55,878 nt of DNA from Sphaerosporella brunnea (GCA_008704415.1 VXIS01000315.1:1-55878), one strand, 5' to 3'; positions 11,901 to 23,245 are shown, counted from the first letter of the stretch. Notes: generated from the letters alone by a model not told the origin. A program made the numbers and translations.

Positions 11901-12640
11901 GGCTACAGTTTCTGAAAAGAGGGGTAGGAACTCGTGATATTGCTGAGGGACCAGTGATCTTAGGTCCCCTTCGTCAATTGCTTTCCGCTCTAATGCCTTG
12001 TTGATTTCGTAGAGCGACAGGGAGAAAAGCTGGAGCTGACCATATCGCTGCTTCTTGTTCGTAGCAAGACGTCGGAAGGAAGCGGCGGAGATTACTGCAA
12101 TGTCTAGGGGTCGGTCGGGGGTTACTCCCTTGACACTCGTCGGTTTATGTGCTGCACACCGAGGGGAGTCAAAGGAGACATCGTTTGAGGCAAAGCGGAC
12201 AGATACTCCATGGTGCCTCAACCATGGAATGCCAAGGACAAGCGGGTAGTGGCCGAGTTTTGTGACGAAGGCGGGCAACATTTCATGGTGGCCGCCGATT
12301 GACATCCCCACTTTGACAATGTGGGTGATGTCTCCGGACGAGATGGGTCTACCGTCTATGACCTCGAGGGCGCGAGGAACGCGTAGTGCATACTGGGGAA
12401 AATGATGTCGGCGTGCAAATTCTTCGTCGATGAAAGCAAAACCAGTAGCTCCACAATCAATCAGTGCGTGGGTTTGAATCTTGTTATCACTATCGGAGAG
12501 GGAACACGTAACTACAAGGTGGTTCCCATCCATTGATTCCTCTCCTACACCCTGATCCGAAAGAGCTACCGAAGATAAAGAAAGACGACCCGGCCTGCGA
12601 GCCGGGGAACAACAAGAAAACGACGAAGAAGAAGCGGGGC
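8932..12640 (-). pseudogene. Pol polyprotein of chromovirus 1 (protease-RT-RNase H-integrase-chromodomain), broken
   Basis: The protease active site DCGAT is at 12459..12445. Reverse transcriptase has YLDD at 11385..11374 and the usual [16 protein letters not shown] block. RNase H contains VETDASDY. Integrase shows an HHCC zinc finger and DDE blocks (MDFVTGLPW, VSDRGP, FHPQTDGQTERIN), and the C-terminus is a chromodomain (YLVKWTGYDQPKWEPAE). Two lesions are visible: a one-base loss near 11836-11843, just upstream of reverse transcriptase, and a TAG at 9810..9808 directly after DRGP where the sister element has Gln. The frame ends at 8932. Pol lies in the -1 frame relative to gag once the nested LTR is removed. 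Confidence 0.92.
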
Positions 12641-12645
12641 GTCCC

Positions 12646-13663
12646 TGTAAAACCACTAGGTTCACTAAACCACGTACAAGAAAGATAGGCCAAACAGTAA
12701 TCCTTTTCTAAGAAAAAGACACTTGTTGGGCGAAGAGCTTTCAGATACGGGATCGGTAAAGATTCGCTAATGGTACGAGTATATTCGTACCGAAGGGAAG
12801 ATAGGATAAAGATTTCGAAACGAATATAGATTGTGTAAACGACAATATTGTTAAGGCTGAACCTCACAATATCCTAACGATGATGTCTGCTAACTCTGGT
12901 AGTCTCTCAACTCGAGGGAAATCTCGCGGGTTATATCCTGACGGATTCGCCTTTGAGCCTCAAAGTTGATTTCCAATCCTCGGACGAACAATTGCCCCGA
13001 TTGCCACGTAAGGGTACCGAGCTTCTTTGACTAGCCAGGGATTATAGATAACCCCCACTCCAACTCGGACACTCTTCTGCAGCTATGGCGTGATTGAACG
13101 CGTAAGCTTTGATGCCTAGAATGCCCTATTGAAGTGCCGCAGTAGCTATGACGTGATGACCAATTACCGAAGTGACTTTGGTACTTATCAAGTCTTGTCA
13201 CAGGTGCTCCCCTCATATACCCACCGGGTACGTTCCGGTATAACGGTCGGGCGCAACGTGATGTGAGTTATTTTGTACCCTGGAAAAAACTATTTTTCTA
13301 TGGGAACCGGCAACTAACCACTTTTTGCCATATAACTCACGGTGAATAACCTGTGACAACTGCAAGGTGTTAGACCAACACAGTTGTCATTATTCATTTG
13401 TATGCGCACGAATGGTGAGTTATTTTGTACCCTGGAAAAAACTATTTTTCTATGGGAACCGGCAACTAACTTCACCATCGCCATTATGACGTAAGTCTTG
13501 TAACTCTTAGGACACTACCTAATAGAGTGGACTTATAGATGATTATACAGCCTCACTGTTGATAATCATCACCGTCAATAAACCGTTATGTAACCCTTAA
13601 GGTAATGTAGGCATAACTCGTAAGGGGGTACCAGAAATGGTACTGTGGGAGGTGGGTGTAACA
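12646..13663 (-). mobile_element. Nested solo-LTR-like insertion (1018 bp) with TSD GTCCC
   Basis: The segment starts TGTAAAACC and ends GTGTAACA on the plus strand (TG...CA). It is flanked by GTCCC at 12641-12645 and 13664-13668, so it is an insertion with a 5-bp target duplication. It has no coding capacity. Inside, a ~50-bp block around GGAAAAAACTATTTTTC is repeated (about 13265-13315 and 13418-13472). A second, truncated copy in the opposite orientation lies at 52200-52726, confirming a dispersed family. A solo LTR fits best; a TRIM-like element is the alternative. Confidence 0.85.
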
Positions 13664-13699
13664 GTCCCAATGCGATGCCAACCTTGCGGCATGGGACAA

Positions 13700-14941
13700 C
13701 TAGTTTTCCGACGGCTGGACATCGGAAGCAGCAGTGGAGTTTCCCAATGGCGGGGCAGTAGGGATAACCGTGGTCACCAGTGACGCCTCGGCGGCGCGGA
13801 CTCGACGAGCGTCGGCAGCTATCCGGCGTGGGCAGTCGAGGCGAAAGTGTTGGTCTGATTCGCAGTAGGTGCACTGCCCCTTTGCCATCCTTTTGTCACG
13901 GATCCTCTGAAGCTCGGCCTCACGCCGGGCAGCAGAGAGCTCCATTGGAACAGGGCCATAGTTTCCACTGTTGGAGTTGGTAGGGTGGTTGCCGGTGGTC
14001 GCGGGGGCAGTAGATGTGGCCGGGGCAGAGGGGCGATGGGTGCTTCTATGGCTGGTGGTGGTGACAGTGGAACGAGATAAGGGGGGCTTGCGCTCCTCTG
14101 CTCAGGCACGAATCCGATTATCCACGTCCTTACAGAGGTTGATAAAGGCTGCAAGGGTGTCGTCGGAGGCTGCACGGTGCAGAAGGGCATCCTTCATCTC
14201 CTCGGACAAGCCTTCGTAAAGCTGGTCCTTCTGAGCGATTTCATCCCAGTTTAGATCTCCCATCAGTCGACGGAAGTCAGCAAGGTAGGTGGAGAAGGGT
14301 AGGTTCTTCTGCCGAAGACGACGAATTTCACGGGCAGCAGTGCGAGAGCGGTCGGGGTCATCGTAGGCTTGACGAAGGACAGCTAACAGGTCGTTGAGGG
14401 AGTTTAGGGCAATATCTCCAGTATCTTCATCGGCGTAGGAGCGAAGCTGGTTAAGAGCGGCCCCAGTCAAGCGATTGAAGGCGTAGCGGAGGCGAGATGG
14501 TTCGGATGGGTAACGGGTTGGTTGAGCAGCAAGCTTGTTGCGGAGCTGGAGGATCCAGGTCCTCAACTCCTCCGGCTTGCTACCATCGAAGGTGGGGGCA
14601 TCGCGGAACCCTCCTGACTGACCACCACCTTCTGGGTTCTCACGAACCTGGGCAGCGGCGATAGCCAGGACCTGGTTTAGCTGGGCCGTAGTAGCGGTAA
14701 GTGCGGTGCGGGCTGCATCACGCTCGATCTGAGTGGTTTGAAGTTCGGCACGCGCCTCTTCCAGTTCTTCCTCCAAGTTTGGAGGTGCTTCGCAGGCTAG
14801 GAGTTGCTGAGCCATATGGGCAAAATCGATCAGGCGTTGGTCGCGTTCTTCCTGAGGGAAGCCTTCTGGGGGTGCTTGTGCACCTGTTTCGATGGCTGCC
14901 CACAGGTCGGCAGGGACCCAGAGGTCGTGATAGGTGGCCAT
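13700..14941 (-). pseudogene. Gag of chromovirus 1, interrupted by one in-frame stop
   Basis: The ATG at 14941..14939 opens a retrotransposon Gag-type protein with an N-terminal coiled-coil region and a conserved core (about 14580..14110). A TGA at 14104..14102 interrupts it. The same frame then resumes without a shift through a linker to a CCHC zinc knuckle of the form CX2CX4HX4C (CTYCESDQHFRLDC, about 13880..13838), ending in TAG near 13702..13700. The stop is consistent with a CGA-to-TGA change. The zinc knuckle would bind the RNA genome during packaging. Confidence 0.88.
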
Positions 14942-15001
14942 GGTGGAACGGGGGACGAGGTGACAGAACGAGTAGGTTGGGCTTTGGTGGACTGAACCTA
15001 G

Positions 15002-15514
15002 TGTAACGGAGAGGGTCGGGAACAGGCTGGAGGGGTCCAAGGTACTCGCGTACAGAGGGTTATCGAACAGGTTCAGGAACGAGGGGCCGGGACAGGATCC
15101 GGAGGCAGGACGAGAGGCGCGAAGCGCACGGTCAGGGTTCAGATTGGAACGAAGGTACTCAGATCGACATACGAAGGTTCAGTAAAGAGGAAAAGGAAAA
15201 CAAACAACAAAGCGGAAGCGAATGCCCCTTATAGCACTCACGTGATCGCGGTGCCCCGCGCCACGTGGTAGCCGAACATAACCTCGGCTCGGAGCCACCC
15301 CACCTAGCCTCCCTACAGAGCCTCATCACGACACCACAAACAACCCCCACTTCCAAACCTCACTACGTGACAACCATCCACGGGGGGGTAAATCTGAGAA
15401 CAGCAAATGAATCAGCATCCTTTGAAGCCTTAGATCTGAGAGTTCTAGCCGATTTCATTGAGAGTAAAAGCCAGTAGCTTCGTCGGAAACTCCATCCAAA
15501 CTCGCGCCGTGACA
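15002..15514 (-). repeat. 5' LTR of chromovirus 1
   Basis: It matches 8384-8897 along its whole length and starts at the AATTG target duplication. It would carry the element's promoter, transcribed on the minus strand towards gag. Confidence 0.93.
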
Positions 15515-15519
15515 AATTG

Positions 15520-16507
15520 AGCAGCGGCTCTGTGCGGCTCAACAACACTCGCTATACCCAATTAGGGAAAGTGTATATCGAGTGATATTGTATGATCTTG
15601 CATAAATGTATCCCAAATGCATAATTATCGATTTTGACCCAAGAACTAGTAAAGGATAGAGCTTTTCCCTAAGAAGAATGCGATATCGGTTGAAAATAGG
15701 TTGCGTTATCCATGTTTGAGCGGGGACATTCCACACATGAGCCATCACTCGCTGCTTAATCATCAGCCAGAGCAATTGAGCAATGCCAAGAAATGCCAAG
15801 ACGCTACCCCAGCTAAGTGGCCGGCACTCTACCCTAGTACATAATCCTAAATTTTGTCCTCGGAATTGCCAAGACTCCGCGGTTACAATCCTCACTACGC
15901 TCTGTGGAGAAGTCACTCAGCCTCGTGGCAAAGTCACTTAGCCACATTGCCTTAGTACCGAGATAATACAGTATCGCAAACTCTCTAGTCCAATTTGCTA
16001 ATTCAAATGCAGTGTGGCGGTGGAAGTGTGGCGCTGTGATGTGCCGCTAAGCACCTGCCTCTGCGTCGGTGGCAGTGCACTTCTTGGACGTCCCTTCCAT
16101 CACCAACTATACTTCGCTCTCCCCTTGACGAGGAGCTAGGGGTTTGAATTCCGTAGAAAAAGAACATCACGACAACGGCGCCAGAGAGATATCGATGGAC
16201 TGCTGTGTGGACGATGAACATCTGCTGTTGTTCCCTCATCCTGGAACAGTACCGTATGTGCCACTTCGCCACTGCGCAGTATATAAGGAATTCCACGGTA
16301 CGGTATAATACGGAGATACTCACGGTCTACAGCGCGATCTTGCTCTTTCAAGCTTTTCTGTAGGTATTGGCTGCAGCTACGGTTTCAGAATCAGACTGGG
16401 ACATAGTCACTCCTTCGTGTATTATATCTCGAGATCCTGCTCTATGCTTCTTGGTATTTTCTGCCCAAAATTTGCACCGCTCACAATATGCTCCCAAATT
16501 ACAGCCC
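15520..16507. other. Intergenic region without a recognisable gene
   Basis: No coding region is supported. A small hairpin-capable pair (CACTCGCTATAC at about 15547 and GTATATCGAGTG at about 15570) is present. The stretch at about 15895-15990 resembles part of the MITE region at 44461-44530 (words such as GTGACTT, CCACATTGCC and GATAATAC), suggesting a decayed TIR element next to the end of HOM2. Confidence 0.4.
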
Positions 16508-17643
16508 TTACAAAAGACCCTTCACCACCGCCACCTCCGCGTTCAAGATACTGCTTCCAGCAGCACCAATGACCGTATTGTGGCTCAACGCAACAAACTT
16601 GACGTCCATCACCGGATCCTCCCTGATCCTGCCCACGCTGACTGCGTAACCACCTTCAGTCTCTCTATCCAACCGGGGCTGCGGCCGGTCCTCCTCCTCC
16701 ATGACACATATAGGGGCCTTAGGAGCGCTAGGGCAACCTAGCTTCTGGCTCTCGCACGAGTACTCCCGGAGGACTCTCTTGACCTCCTCGACAGAGGGTT
16801 TCTTTCCGCCGCCGAACTTGACAGAGACGCAACCGGTGTGGCCATCCATGACAGCCACACGAGTGCACTGGGCGGAGACCTTAGTCTGAGTAATGTGCTC
16901 AAAGGCGGTAGCATCGGCGTTGACAGCACCAAGGATCTTTCCAGTCTCCCACTCGATCTTCTCCTCCTCTCCTCCAATAAACGGGACCACATTGTCCAGA
17001 ATATCCATACTGGGAACGCCAGGGTAACCGCCACCCGAGATCGCCTGCAGCGTCGTAACCATCACCGCCTCGAGTGAGCCAAACGCGTCCTGCAGCGCCT
17101 TGAGCGGTACCACAAGGCCGGTGGTAGAGCAGTTCGCATTGGTGACCAAGAAGCCCTTGTTGAGGCCCTTAACCTTTCGCTGGTGAGGGATGATATCGAA
17201 GTGATTGGTGTTGACCAGCGGGACCATCAAAGGCGTGACGGGGTCTCTTCGGTAGTTCTTCGCGTTCGAGAAAACGACAAGGTCGTTCTCGATGAATTCC
17301 GCCTCGATTTCTCCTGCAACTTCCGCGTCGAGCCCGGAAAAGACCACATCGCAGTCCGCGAACTCAGACGCTTTGCACTCCTTCACTACCATGTCCCGCA
17401 CCGCCGCCGGCATCAACTGCGCCTGCTTCCAGCGTGTGGCGTCCTTGTATTTCTTGCCCGCGCTGCGGGAGGAGGCACCGACAGCATGGAGGGTGAAGTA
17501 GGGGTGCTGCGAGAGGAGGAGGATAAACCGTTGACCGACGGAACCGGTACAGCCCAGGACACCTATAATTTCATTTCGTGAGCTCTTAGCCCCAGGAGGA
17601 AGTTCAAGGATATGCCCTTACCGCACTTCTTGGGGGCAACCAT
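16508..17643 (-). CDS. HOM2: Aspartate-semialdehyde dehydrogenase
   Basis: It converts beta-aspartyl phosphate to aspartate semialdehyde with NADPH, the branch step to threonine, methionine and isoleucine (and homoserine) in fungi. Two exons, 17643..17622 and 17562..16508, are joined by a 59-nt phase-1 intron (GTAAGG...TTATAG). The product is 358 residues, normal for the family. The Rossmann glycine motif [11 protein letters not shown] starts at residue 8, the catalytic Cys is in NANCSTTG (about residue 152), and SGGGYPG and MDGHTG follow. The frame is intact. A consensus TGACTCA lies 148 bp upstream. Its 3' side faces the decayed repeat region next to chromovirus 1. Confidence 0.97.
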
Positions 17644-17790
17644 GTTGATTTATCGGGAGTTCGGGAGAGACGAATTGAACTTGTGGGTTGGTGCTTAGCG
17701 AGGCGAGGGGTGAGGGACGGTGCGCACAGAAATTCTGGAGGAGCGGAGCTTTATGGAGGGGCAAGAAAGCTTTTTGGTGGGGGTTCCGGT

Positions 17791-17797
17791 TGACTCA
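17791..17797. promoter_or_regulatory. Gcn4/CpcA-type site (TGACTCA) upstream of HOM2
   Basis: A perfect TGACTCA lies 148 bp before the HOM2 start codon. Yeast HOM2 and its fungal counterparts belong to general amino-acid control, so a functional Gcn4/CpcA site is plausible. The short motif also occurs by chance. Confidence 0.5.
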
Positions 17798-18097
17798 GAC
17801 GAAGAAGCCCAGGGGTCCGGCTTGGCGGGCGCGCGACCAGGCTCCGTGAGTGATCCGGCATGCCGGATTTCAGGCGAGTATTTGAGGGCGCAATTGGGTT
17901 TTCTCGGAAGCTGCTCAGTGGTTTGTGTGGACCACCAAATATCACTCGACCAGGACTTGATTTTAACGAAGATTTTGGAGACCATTGATCTGGCGGGCAT
18001 ATTTCTATGAGCCGGAGAACAAAGCATTCAACAATTTCAGGGAATGATGGCCTTGCTCCCTTGAAACCGACACCCACTGGCTTATTGCTCCAAAGTA

Positions 18098-18375
18098 CTC
18101 GACGGATTTTTAAGTATCGGGACACGCAATTTACCCGGCTTTTGGACAGGGATTTGTCCAGCTTAGAGGAGCGCCCCGCCAGTTCCCCAATCGTCCGTAT
18201 TACGGCCATCTCCCACAGCTACCAGAGTATCCAATCTACTGGCCACATCATGGCGCGTACAATAATCCGTAGAGGTAGGTGTTCGAGCCAGTATGAGGGA
18301 GGGAGGGCAACCGTCGGACAATCCCTACCCAAAGCCGGGTAAATTGCGTGTCCCGATACTTAAAAATCCGTCGAG
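18098..18375. mobile_element. 278-bp MITE, family with CTCGACGG termini, TA target site
   Basis: Terminal inverted repeats begin CTCGACGGATTTTTAAGTAT and run about 60 bp, the first ~46 identical. TA flanks both ends (18096-18097 and 18376-18377). There is no coding capacity. TA duplication points to a Tc1/mariner-type source. Its interior (CATCATGGCGCG...GTAGAGGTAGG) is shared with the split element at 45253-51113. It sits between HOM2 and the 3' end of NOG2. Confidence 0.88.
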
Positions 18376-18629
18376 TATATAGCGATAGAATGAAGGGCTC
18401 CCACATCAGAAGCAGCCCGGAGTCGAATATAGAAAAAGTCGAATTAAACATTTCTTTTCGTGCTTTTAGACTTTAACTACCCCATTTCCATGGTCAAAGC
18501 ACTTTGTACGAGGACTCGTAGATACAAAGTATCTCCCCGCTTCTTTCATCACGAAAACTGGTATGCAAGACTTATTGTATAGCTACTGCGTACAAGCGAG
18601 CACGACGAAAAAGAAGACGGCCAAAAAAT

Positions 18630-20900
18630 CTAGTTCCCCTTTCTCCGTTTCCTTTGTGGGGTGGGTGGAGGTTTCACCGGCTTCACTGGCTCTTCCTTTT
18701 CATCCTCACTGCTGTCTGCGACTAGCGTCTGTGCACCCTCAGTGCTATCTGAATCACTCTCACCCTCACTGTCGTCGTCTTCGACCTCGACTTCGACTTC
18801 GTCATCACTCTGGATCCCGCCCCACTCTTCCTCGTCGTCATCAGCAGGACCCTGCTCATCGACAACATCACCGTCATCCTCGGCCTTTCTCTTCCTCATC
18901 TCTCCCAGCGCACCAGTCCTTCCAGCGGCCTCGAGATCGTCCTCCTCCTCACCATCCTCCAACTTGGGAACAGGCGTGAACCACGGCAGCTTTCCACGAA
19001 TGAAGTCATTCAACACCATCTTGGCGACACCATCCAAGTCCGGCTCGCCGCCCTTCAACAGACGGCCCGCCTTCCTCGCGAGAATCTCGAGGAACTCAAT
19101 ATGGTCTTTGTATCCTCGAATCTCGTAGGTGCGCTCGATGTGCTGGGGTTTACACTTGGCCAGCACAGCCGGGATGTACTGCTCCGGGTTCTCCACGTTC
19201 TCAACACGCACAACACCGTGCAGAAGGATATCCTCCGCCGTGTCGGTGGCGGAAGGAGGTACAATACCGGGACAGTCTATGAGGTAGATTCGGCGCATTA
19301 AAGTGATGTATTGCCACACCTTTGTCTCACCAGGAATTGGCGCGACTGTGCACACCTTCTTGGCGCGAAGGGTATTGATAATGGAAGACTTTCCGGCATT
19401 GGGGTAGCCGATCAGACCGACAGAGATCTGCTTGCGGTCGCTGTGAAGGGCGGAAAATTGCCGCAAAAGCTGGATCAGGGAGCCTTTGCCGAAGGAATTG
19501 GTGATAGAGGCGTGAAATGCCAATGTAGGATAGGATTTGGATAGACGGCGAACCCAGGCAGCCTGTCTCTAGTCAGCATTACTGCCGAAGGACACAATAA
19601 ACGATAAAAATCGGATGAAAAAGAGAATGAAGTGTGTGAAACGTAACTAAGAGAACTTGTACAGGACTGCAAGCCGCAGAAATCAAGTTCTCAACTCAAT
19701 ACGGAACACTACCGCCCCATATTGACCCTGCCCAAAACGGGAGAAGTCGACTAGACATGCACACCAAAACGGTGCGCAGCCAGCATGTCGGGGACGGCTT
19801 TGCTCTCCCACTGCTGTAACAGACAATGTCCATTGAGGAAGGTTCGGCGAGGCCGAGGACAAGGTCCTGACAGGAAGCGGTGGGATGCCATATGACAATG
19901 GAAAAATGGAATGGAATTGGGCACAGGGTCGAAGAAACAAACTCGGGAGTGGGATGCTTACTGCTACACTTGTCGGTACCAAGTCGCACTTATTGAGGAC
20001 AAAGATTAGGTGTTTGTGTGGCGCTTCTTCCTTGATGTACTTCTCAACACTGTGACACCGAGTTCCCAGAGGATCACGGGCATCGAGGACGTGTATTACG
20101 ACGTCCGAGGAGTCAATAACCTGTTAGTAATTAGCAATGGCTCAGCGTGCAGGCATTCAGGCCGCCTTACCTTGTACAGCTCGTTCCAAATCCGCTTACT
20201 CTGTCCCTTGTTGAAGATGGGCTCTCTCGCCTCCTTGATCATGCCGGCTCGCTCTTCCTCTCCCAGACGTCCACTTAAGAGTTTGTCCGTCTCAAGCTTT
20301 TCCTCGTACTTCTTCTCGACAGTCTCCAGGTGGCCTGCCAACTCCTCCATCGTGCCAACTTCAATCTTCGGCCGTTTCCTTTGCGCCTTGGGTCCAAAGG
20401 TCATATTAAAAGGTTGACTCTCTACCTTGACCTTGGCCTGATGTTCCTTCGGCCCATTCTGTTCGAGCAAACTCATCGGGAGTTTATTCGACTTCAGCAG
20501 AACCTTGTAAGGATCATTCTTGTGCTCCGCCATCGCTTCACGGAAACCGGCCAGCGCCTCCTGCGAGATGACTCTGGTGTTGCCAAACCATTTGCGATTC
20601 GGTTCAATGCGAGCATTGGGGATAGCTTTGGACTGGAAAGCCGCCGCTTGCACAACTTTGCTGCCGTCCCGGTTGTACTTGGCTCCTCCGGTGTCGCGGA
20701 GATCGTTGACGCGCTTTGCCTTCTTCGCATCGCGGTAGAAGTTTTCACCCTTGACGCGCACATTGTTCATTCCATCGCTGCCGGTTGAGGATCGCGCACT
20801 GGAGGAGAGTTAGTGTCATTGAGCCAAACAAAAGACAATGGAGAAACTGCGGGGCAATGGACACTGACCGACGAGTCTTTTCTTTCTTGAAGTTTCCCAT
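18630..20900 (-). CDS. NOG2: Nucleolar GTPase Nog2 (60S subunit assembly)
   Basis: A circularly permuted GTPase that acts in nuclear maturation of pre-60S ribosomes. Four exons: 20900..20869, 20798..20171, 20120..19962 and 19562..18630; introns of 70, 50 and 399 nt; 583 residues. The first exon reads [11 protein letters not shown], and the family's [15 protein letters not shown] segment follows early in exon 2. GTPase motifs come in permuted order: G4 NKCD, then G1 GYPNAGKSS, then G3 DCPG. The C-terminus is Asp/Glu/Ser-rich and ends in basic residues, usual for fungal copies. The third intron is several times longer than all others in the window and may host an RNA. The gene is divergent from MAS2. 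Confidence 0.96.
19563..19961 (-). ncRNA. Long NOG2 intron, candidate snoRNA host
   Basis: This 399-nt intron (GTAAGC...GACAG, branch-like GCTGAC near the 3' end) is the outlier among the introns here. In Saccharomyces the NOG2 intron carries the H/ACA snoRNA snR191. Visible here are an H-box-like AGAGCA (19806..19801), two short stems (pairs within 19759-19777 and 19697-19724) and an ACA (19660..19658) three bases before a possible RNA end. The spacing from H box to ACA (about 140 nt) is long, so the assignment is tentative. Confidence 0.3.
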
Positions 20901-21206
20901 CTCTGCGACAGAAGTTCAAACAATGGATGGGGAGAGTGAGGATCGAGAACCGCGAGGCGCGGCCTGGAGAAGAAAGGAAGAAGGGAGTGGGGAGGGAGGA
21001 AGTCGGTGGTTGAAGTACTCGTTGGTGACTTGAGAAATTTTCTCATTAGTTAGCGCCAATCACCTTTTTTCGCTAGTTACATACCTTAGGTAAGTAAGTA
21101 CTATTACGCTGACTCAGCGTCATTTATCGAGCCCCACAGGGAACCAACATTGCGGCTCGGCGGGAAGAAACAAGCCAGCAGAGAAAGGAGGAAACGAACA
21201 AATACA
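20901..21206. promoter_or_regulatory. Divergent promoter NOG2/MAS2 with near-palindromic TGACTCA
   Basis: This 306-bp interval separates the two start codons. ACGCTGACTCAGCGT (21106-21120) is palindromic except at its centre and includes TGACTCA. It lies about 90 bp from the MAS2 start and 205 bp from the NOG2 start, a bZIP-type site by sequence. Confidence 0.45.
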
Positions 21207-22828
21207 ATGCTACGCTCTTTCACTGCCAGAGCCCCCAGGGCTGTCCTCTCCAGATCCTCCAGCTTACGACCACTACGAGCATTAGCCACCGCAACGAATA
21301 TCACACGAGTATGCGCTCCCCCCACCCCCTCCCCGCCGAGGAGCTGCCACTGACGCCCGCCAGGACACCGCGGAACTGGACCAAATTACCACTCTCCCCA
21401 ATGGCATCCGCGTCGCAACCGAAGCCCTGCCTGGCCACTTCTCAGGCCTGGGAGTCTACATCGATGCGGGCTCACGCTACGAAAACGACCACCTGCGGGG
21501 CGTGTCTCATTTGATCGATCGATTAGCGTTCAAGGTGCGCCCTACTGTCGTCCGCAGGGCTACAGCAGCTAACGCCGCGATAGAGCACGAAATCGCGATC
21601 AGCGGAGCACATGCTCGAGACGCTGGAGTCGCTGGGCGGGAATGTGCTGTGCGCCTCATCACGGGAAAGCATAATGTACCAAGCGGCGGTGTTCAACAAG
21701 GACGTCGAGAACATGATGGGAATCCTGGCAGAGACAGTCCAAGACCCTCTGATCACGTCTGAGGAGGTGGACCAGCAGCTCGAAACCGCTGCCTACGAGA
21801 TCCGCGAGATCTGGGCGAAGCCCGAGTTGATCCTTCCGGAGCTCCTCCACATGGCCGCATTCCAGCAAAACACCCTCGGAAACCCTCTCCTCTGCCCCGA
21901 AGACCGTCTGGCCCATATCAACAGAGAAGTCATTGAAGATTACCGCAGCATTTTCTACCGCCCGGAACGACTCGTCGTTGCGTTGGCAGGTGTGGAACAC
22001 GAGGAGGCAGTGAAGTTGGCAGAGAAATACTTCGGCGACATGCCAACGACCCCACAAACCCCGACCGCGGCCTCCGGCCCCCTCTCCAAGCTTCCCTTCG
22101 TCTCCTCCCGCGCCTTGGCACCACTCGGAACCACCACGCCCGCCCACTACACTGGCGGCGTGATCGCCATCCCCCCCTCCGATATCCTCACGCACCTCCC
22201 ACAGTATTGCCACATGCACATTGCCTTCGAAGGACTGCCGATCAGCGACCCCGACATCTACGCTCTGGCCACACTGCAAACGCTCCTGGGCGGCGGCGGC
22301 TCCTTCTCCGCCGGTGGCCCCGGAAAGGGAATGTACTCCCGCCTGTACACCAACGTCCTGAACCAACACGGCTGGATCGAGAGCGCAGTCGCCTTCAACC
22401 ACAGCTACACCGACAGCGGGCTCTTCGGCATTGCGGCCTCCTGCCACCCCGACGCCGGCCACGCTCTCATCAACGTCGTCCTGCAGGAGCTGCGGAACCT
22501 GCTGGCTAACAACTACAATGGCCTTAAGCAAGACGAGGTCGACCGTGCTAAGAATCAGCTGCGCAGCAGCCTGCTGATGAATCTCGAGAGCCGCATGGTG
22601 GAACTTGAGGACCTTGGCCGACAGGTCCAGGTCTATGGCCGTAAAATCTCGGCCATGGAAATGAGCGAGAAGATCAACAAGTTGACGGTGCAAGATATTA
22701 AGCACGTCGCGCAGCGCGTGCTGAAGGGAAAAGGCGGTCCTACTATCATTGTCCAGGGCAAGGATGAGTCTATCAAAGCTATGGGCAATCAATTGAAATC
22801 GGTTCAGGAATTTAATCTAGGAAGGTAG
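21207..22828 (+). CDS. MAS2: Mitochondrial processing peptidase, alpha subunit
   Basis: The alpha partner of the matrix peptidase that removes mitochondrial presequences. Exons 21207-21308, 21364-21534 and 21584-22828, with introns of 55 and 49 nt in correct phase; 505 residues. The N-terminus is Arg/Ser/Leu-rich without acidic residues, a mitochondrial targeting peptide. The peptidase M16 segment LPNGIRVATE starts exon 2. The inverted zinc motif is degenerate (HLIDRLAFK instead of HXXEH), as expected for the non-catalytic alpha subunit. The glycine-rich substrate loop GGGGSFSAGGPGKGMYSRL is intact and diagnostic of alpha-MPP. It is convergent with the acyltransferase gene. Confidence 0.97.
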
Positions 22829-22968
22829 ACGCACTGCACTCGTGTTCGCATGTATTGTATCTGCTTGGGTGTGCTTCTGCTTCTGTGGGGTTTTTAGTGT
22901 TTGCATTTGGTTGCTGTACGATATGGTTGGAGTCTTTTTCTTTTGGGCATGTGAATAGACACCTTTCC

Positions 22969-22992
22969 TTTTTTTTTTTTTTTTTTTTTTTT
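22969..22992. repeat. T24 homopolymer
   Basis: A run of 24 T lies about 140 bp after the MAS2 stop, in the shared 3' region of MAS2 and the acyltransferase gene. Confidence 0.9.
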
Positions 22993-23245
22993 CTTCAGAT
23001 CATGGGGCCGAGTGATAGTGGCGGTGCGAGTGGTGGGCTGTTTAGTCTTGAAGATGAGTTTCCAGCACCAGAGGTGGAGGGTACTTGATTGCTGATAATG
23101 ATGGTATGTAGAAGCATTATCTCGACGGTATTGCCATGATAGATGCATACATGTAGTTACTTGCCGTCGGGCCTCGGACAGCGTTCGGGGTCCACTCATT
23201 TTTGTCCGCTAGTGTACACATTATTACAGTAGTTATTCTACACAT

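Larger units (their letters stand above)
8384..15514 (-). mobile_element. Full-length Ty3/Gypsy chromovirus 1 with TSD AATTG
   Basis: The two LTRs (514 and 513 bp, TG...CA) are flanked by a 5-bp target duplication, AATTG at 8379-8383 and 15515-15519. Coding order on the minus strand is gag (zinc knuckle), protease, reverse transcriptase, RNase H, integrase and chromodomain, which defines a Ty3/Gypsy chromovirus. The element is 7131 bp; removing the nested insertion and its extra TSD leaves 6108 bp. The LTRs differ at about 12 substitutions and one indel (roughly 2.3 percent), so insertion was fairly recent. Stops in gag and integrase and a frameshift in reverse transcriptase make it non-autonomous now. 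I saw no canonical TGG primer-binding site next to the 5' LTR. Confidence 0.95.

Noticed and set aside
15539..15916. 125-codon minus-strand ORF next to chromovirus 1
   Set aside because: No recognisable motif and in a decayed repeat region; not called as a gene.
21659..22792. 377-codon minus-strand ORF across MAS2
   Set aside because: Antisense shadow of a well-supported gene in GC-rich sequence; no motif.
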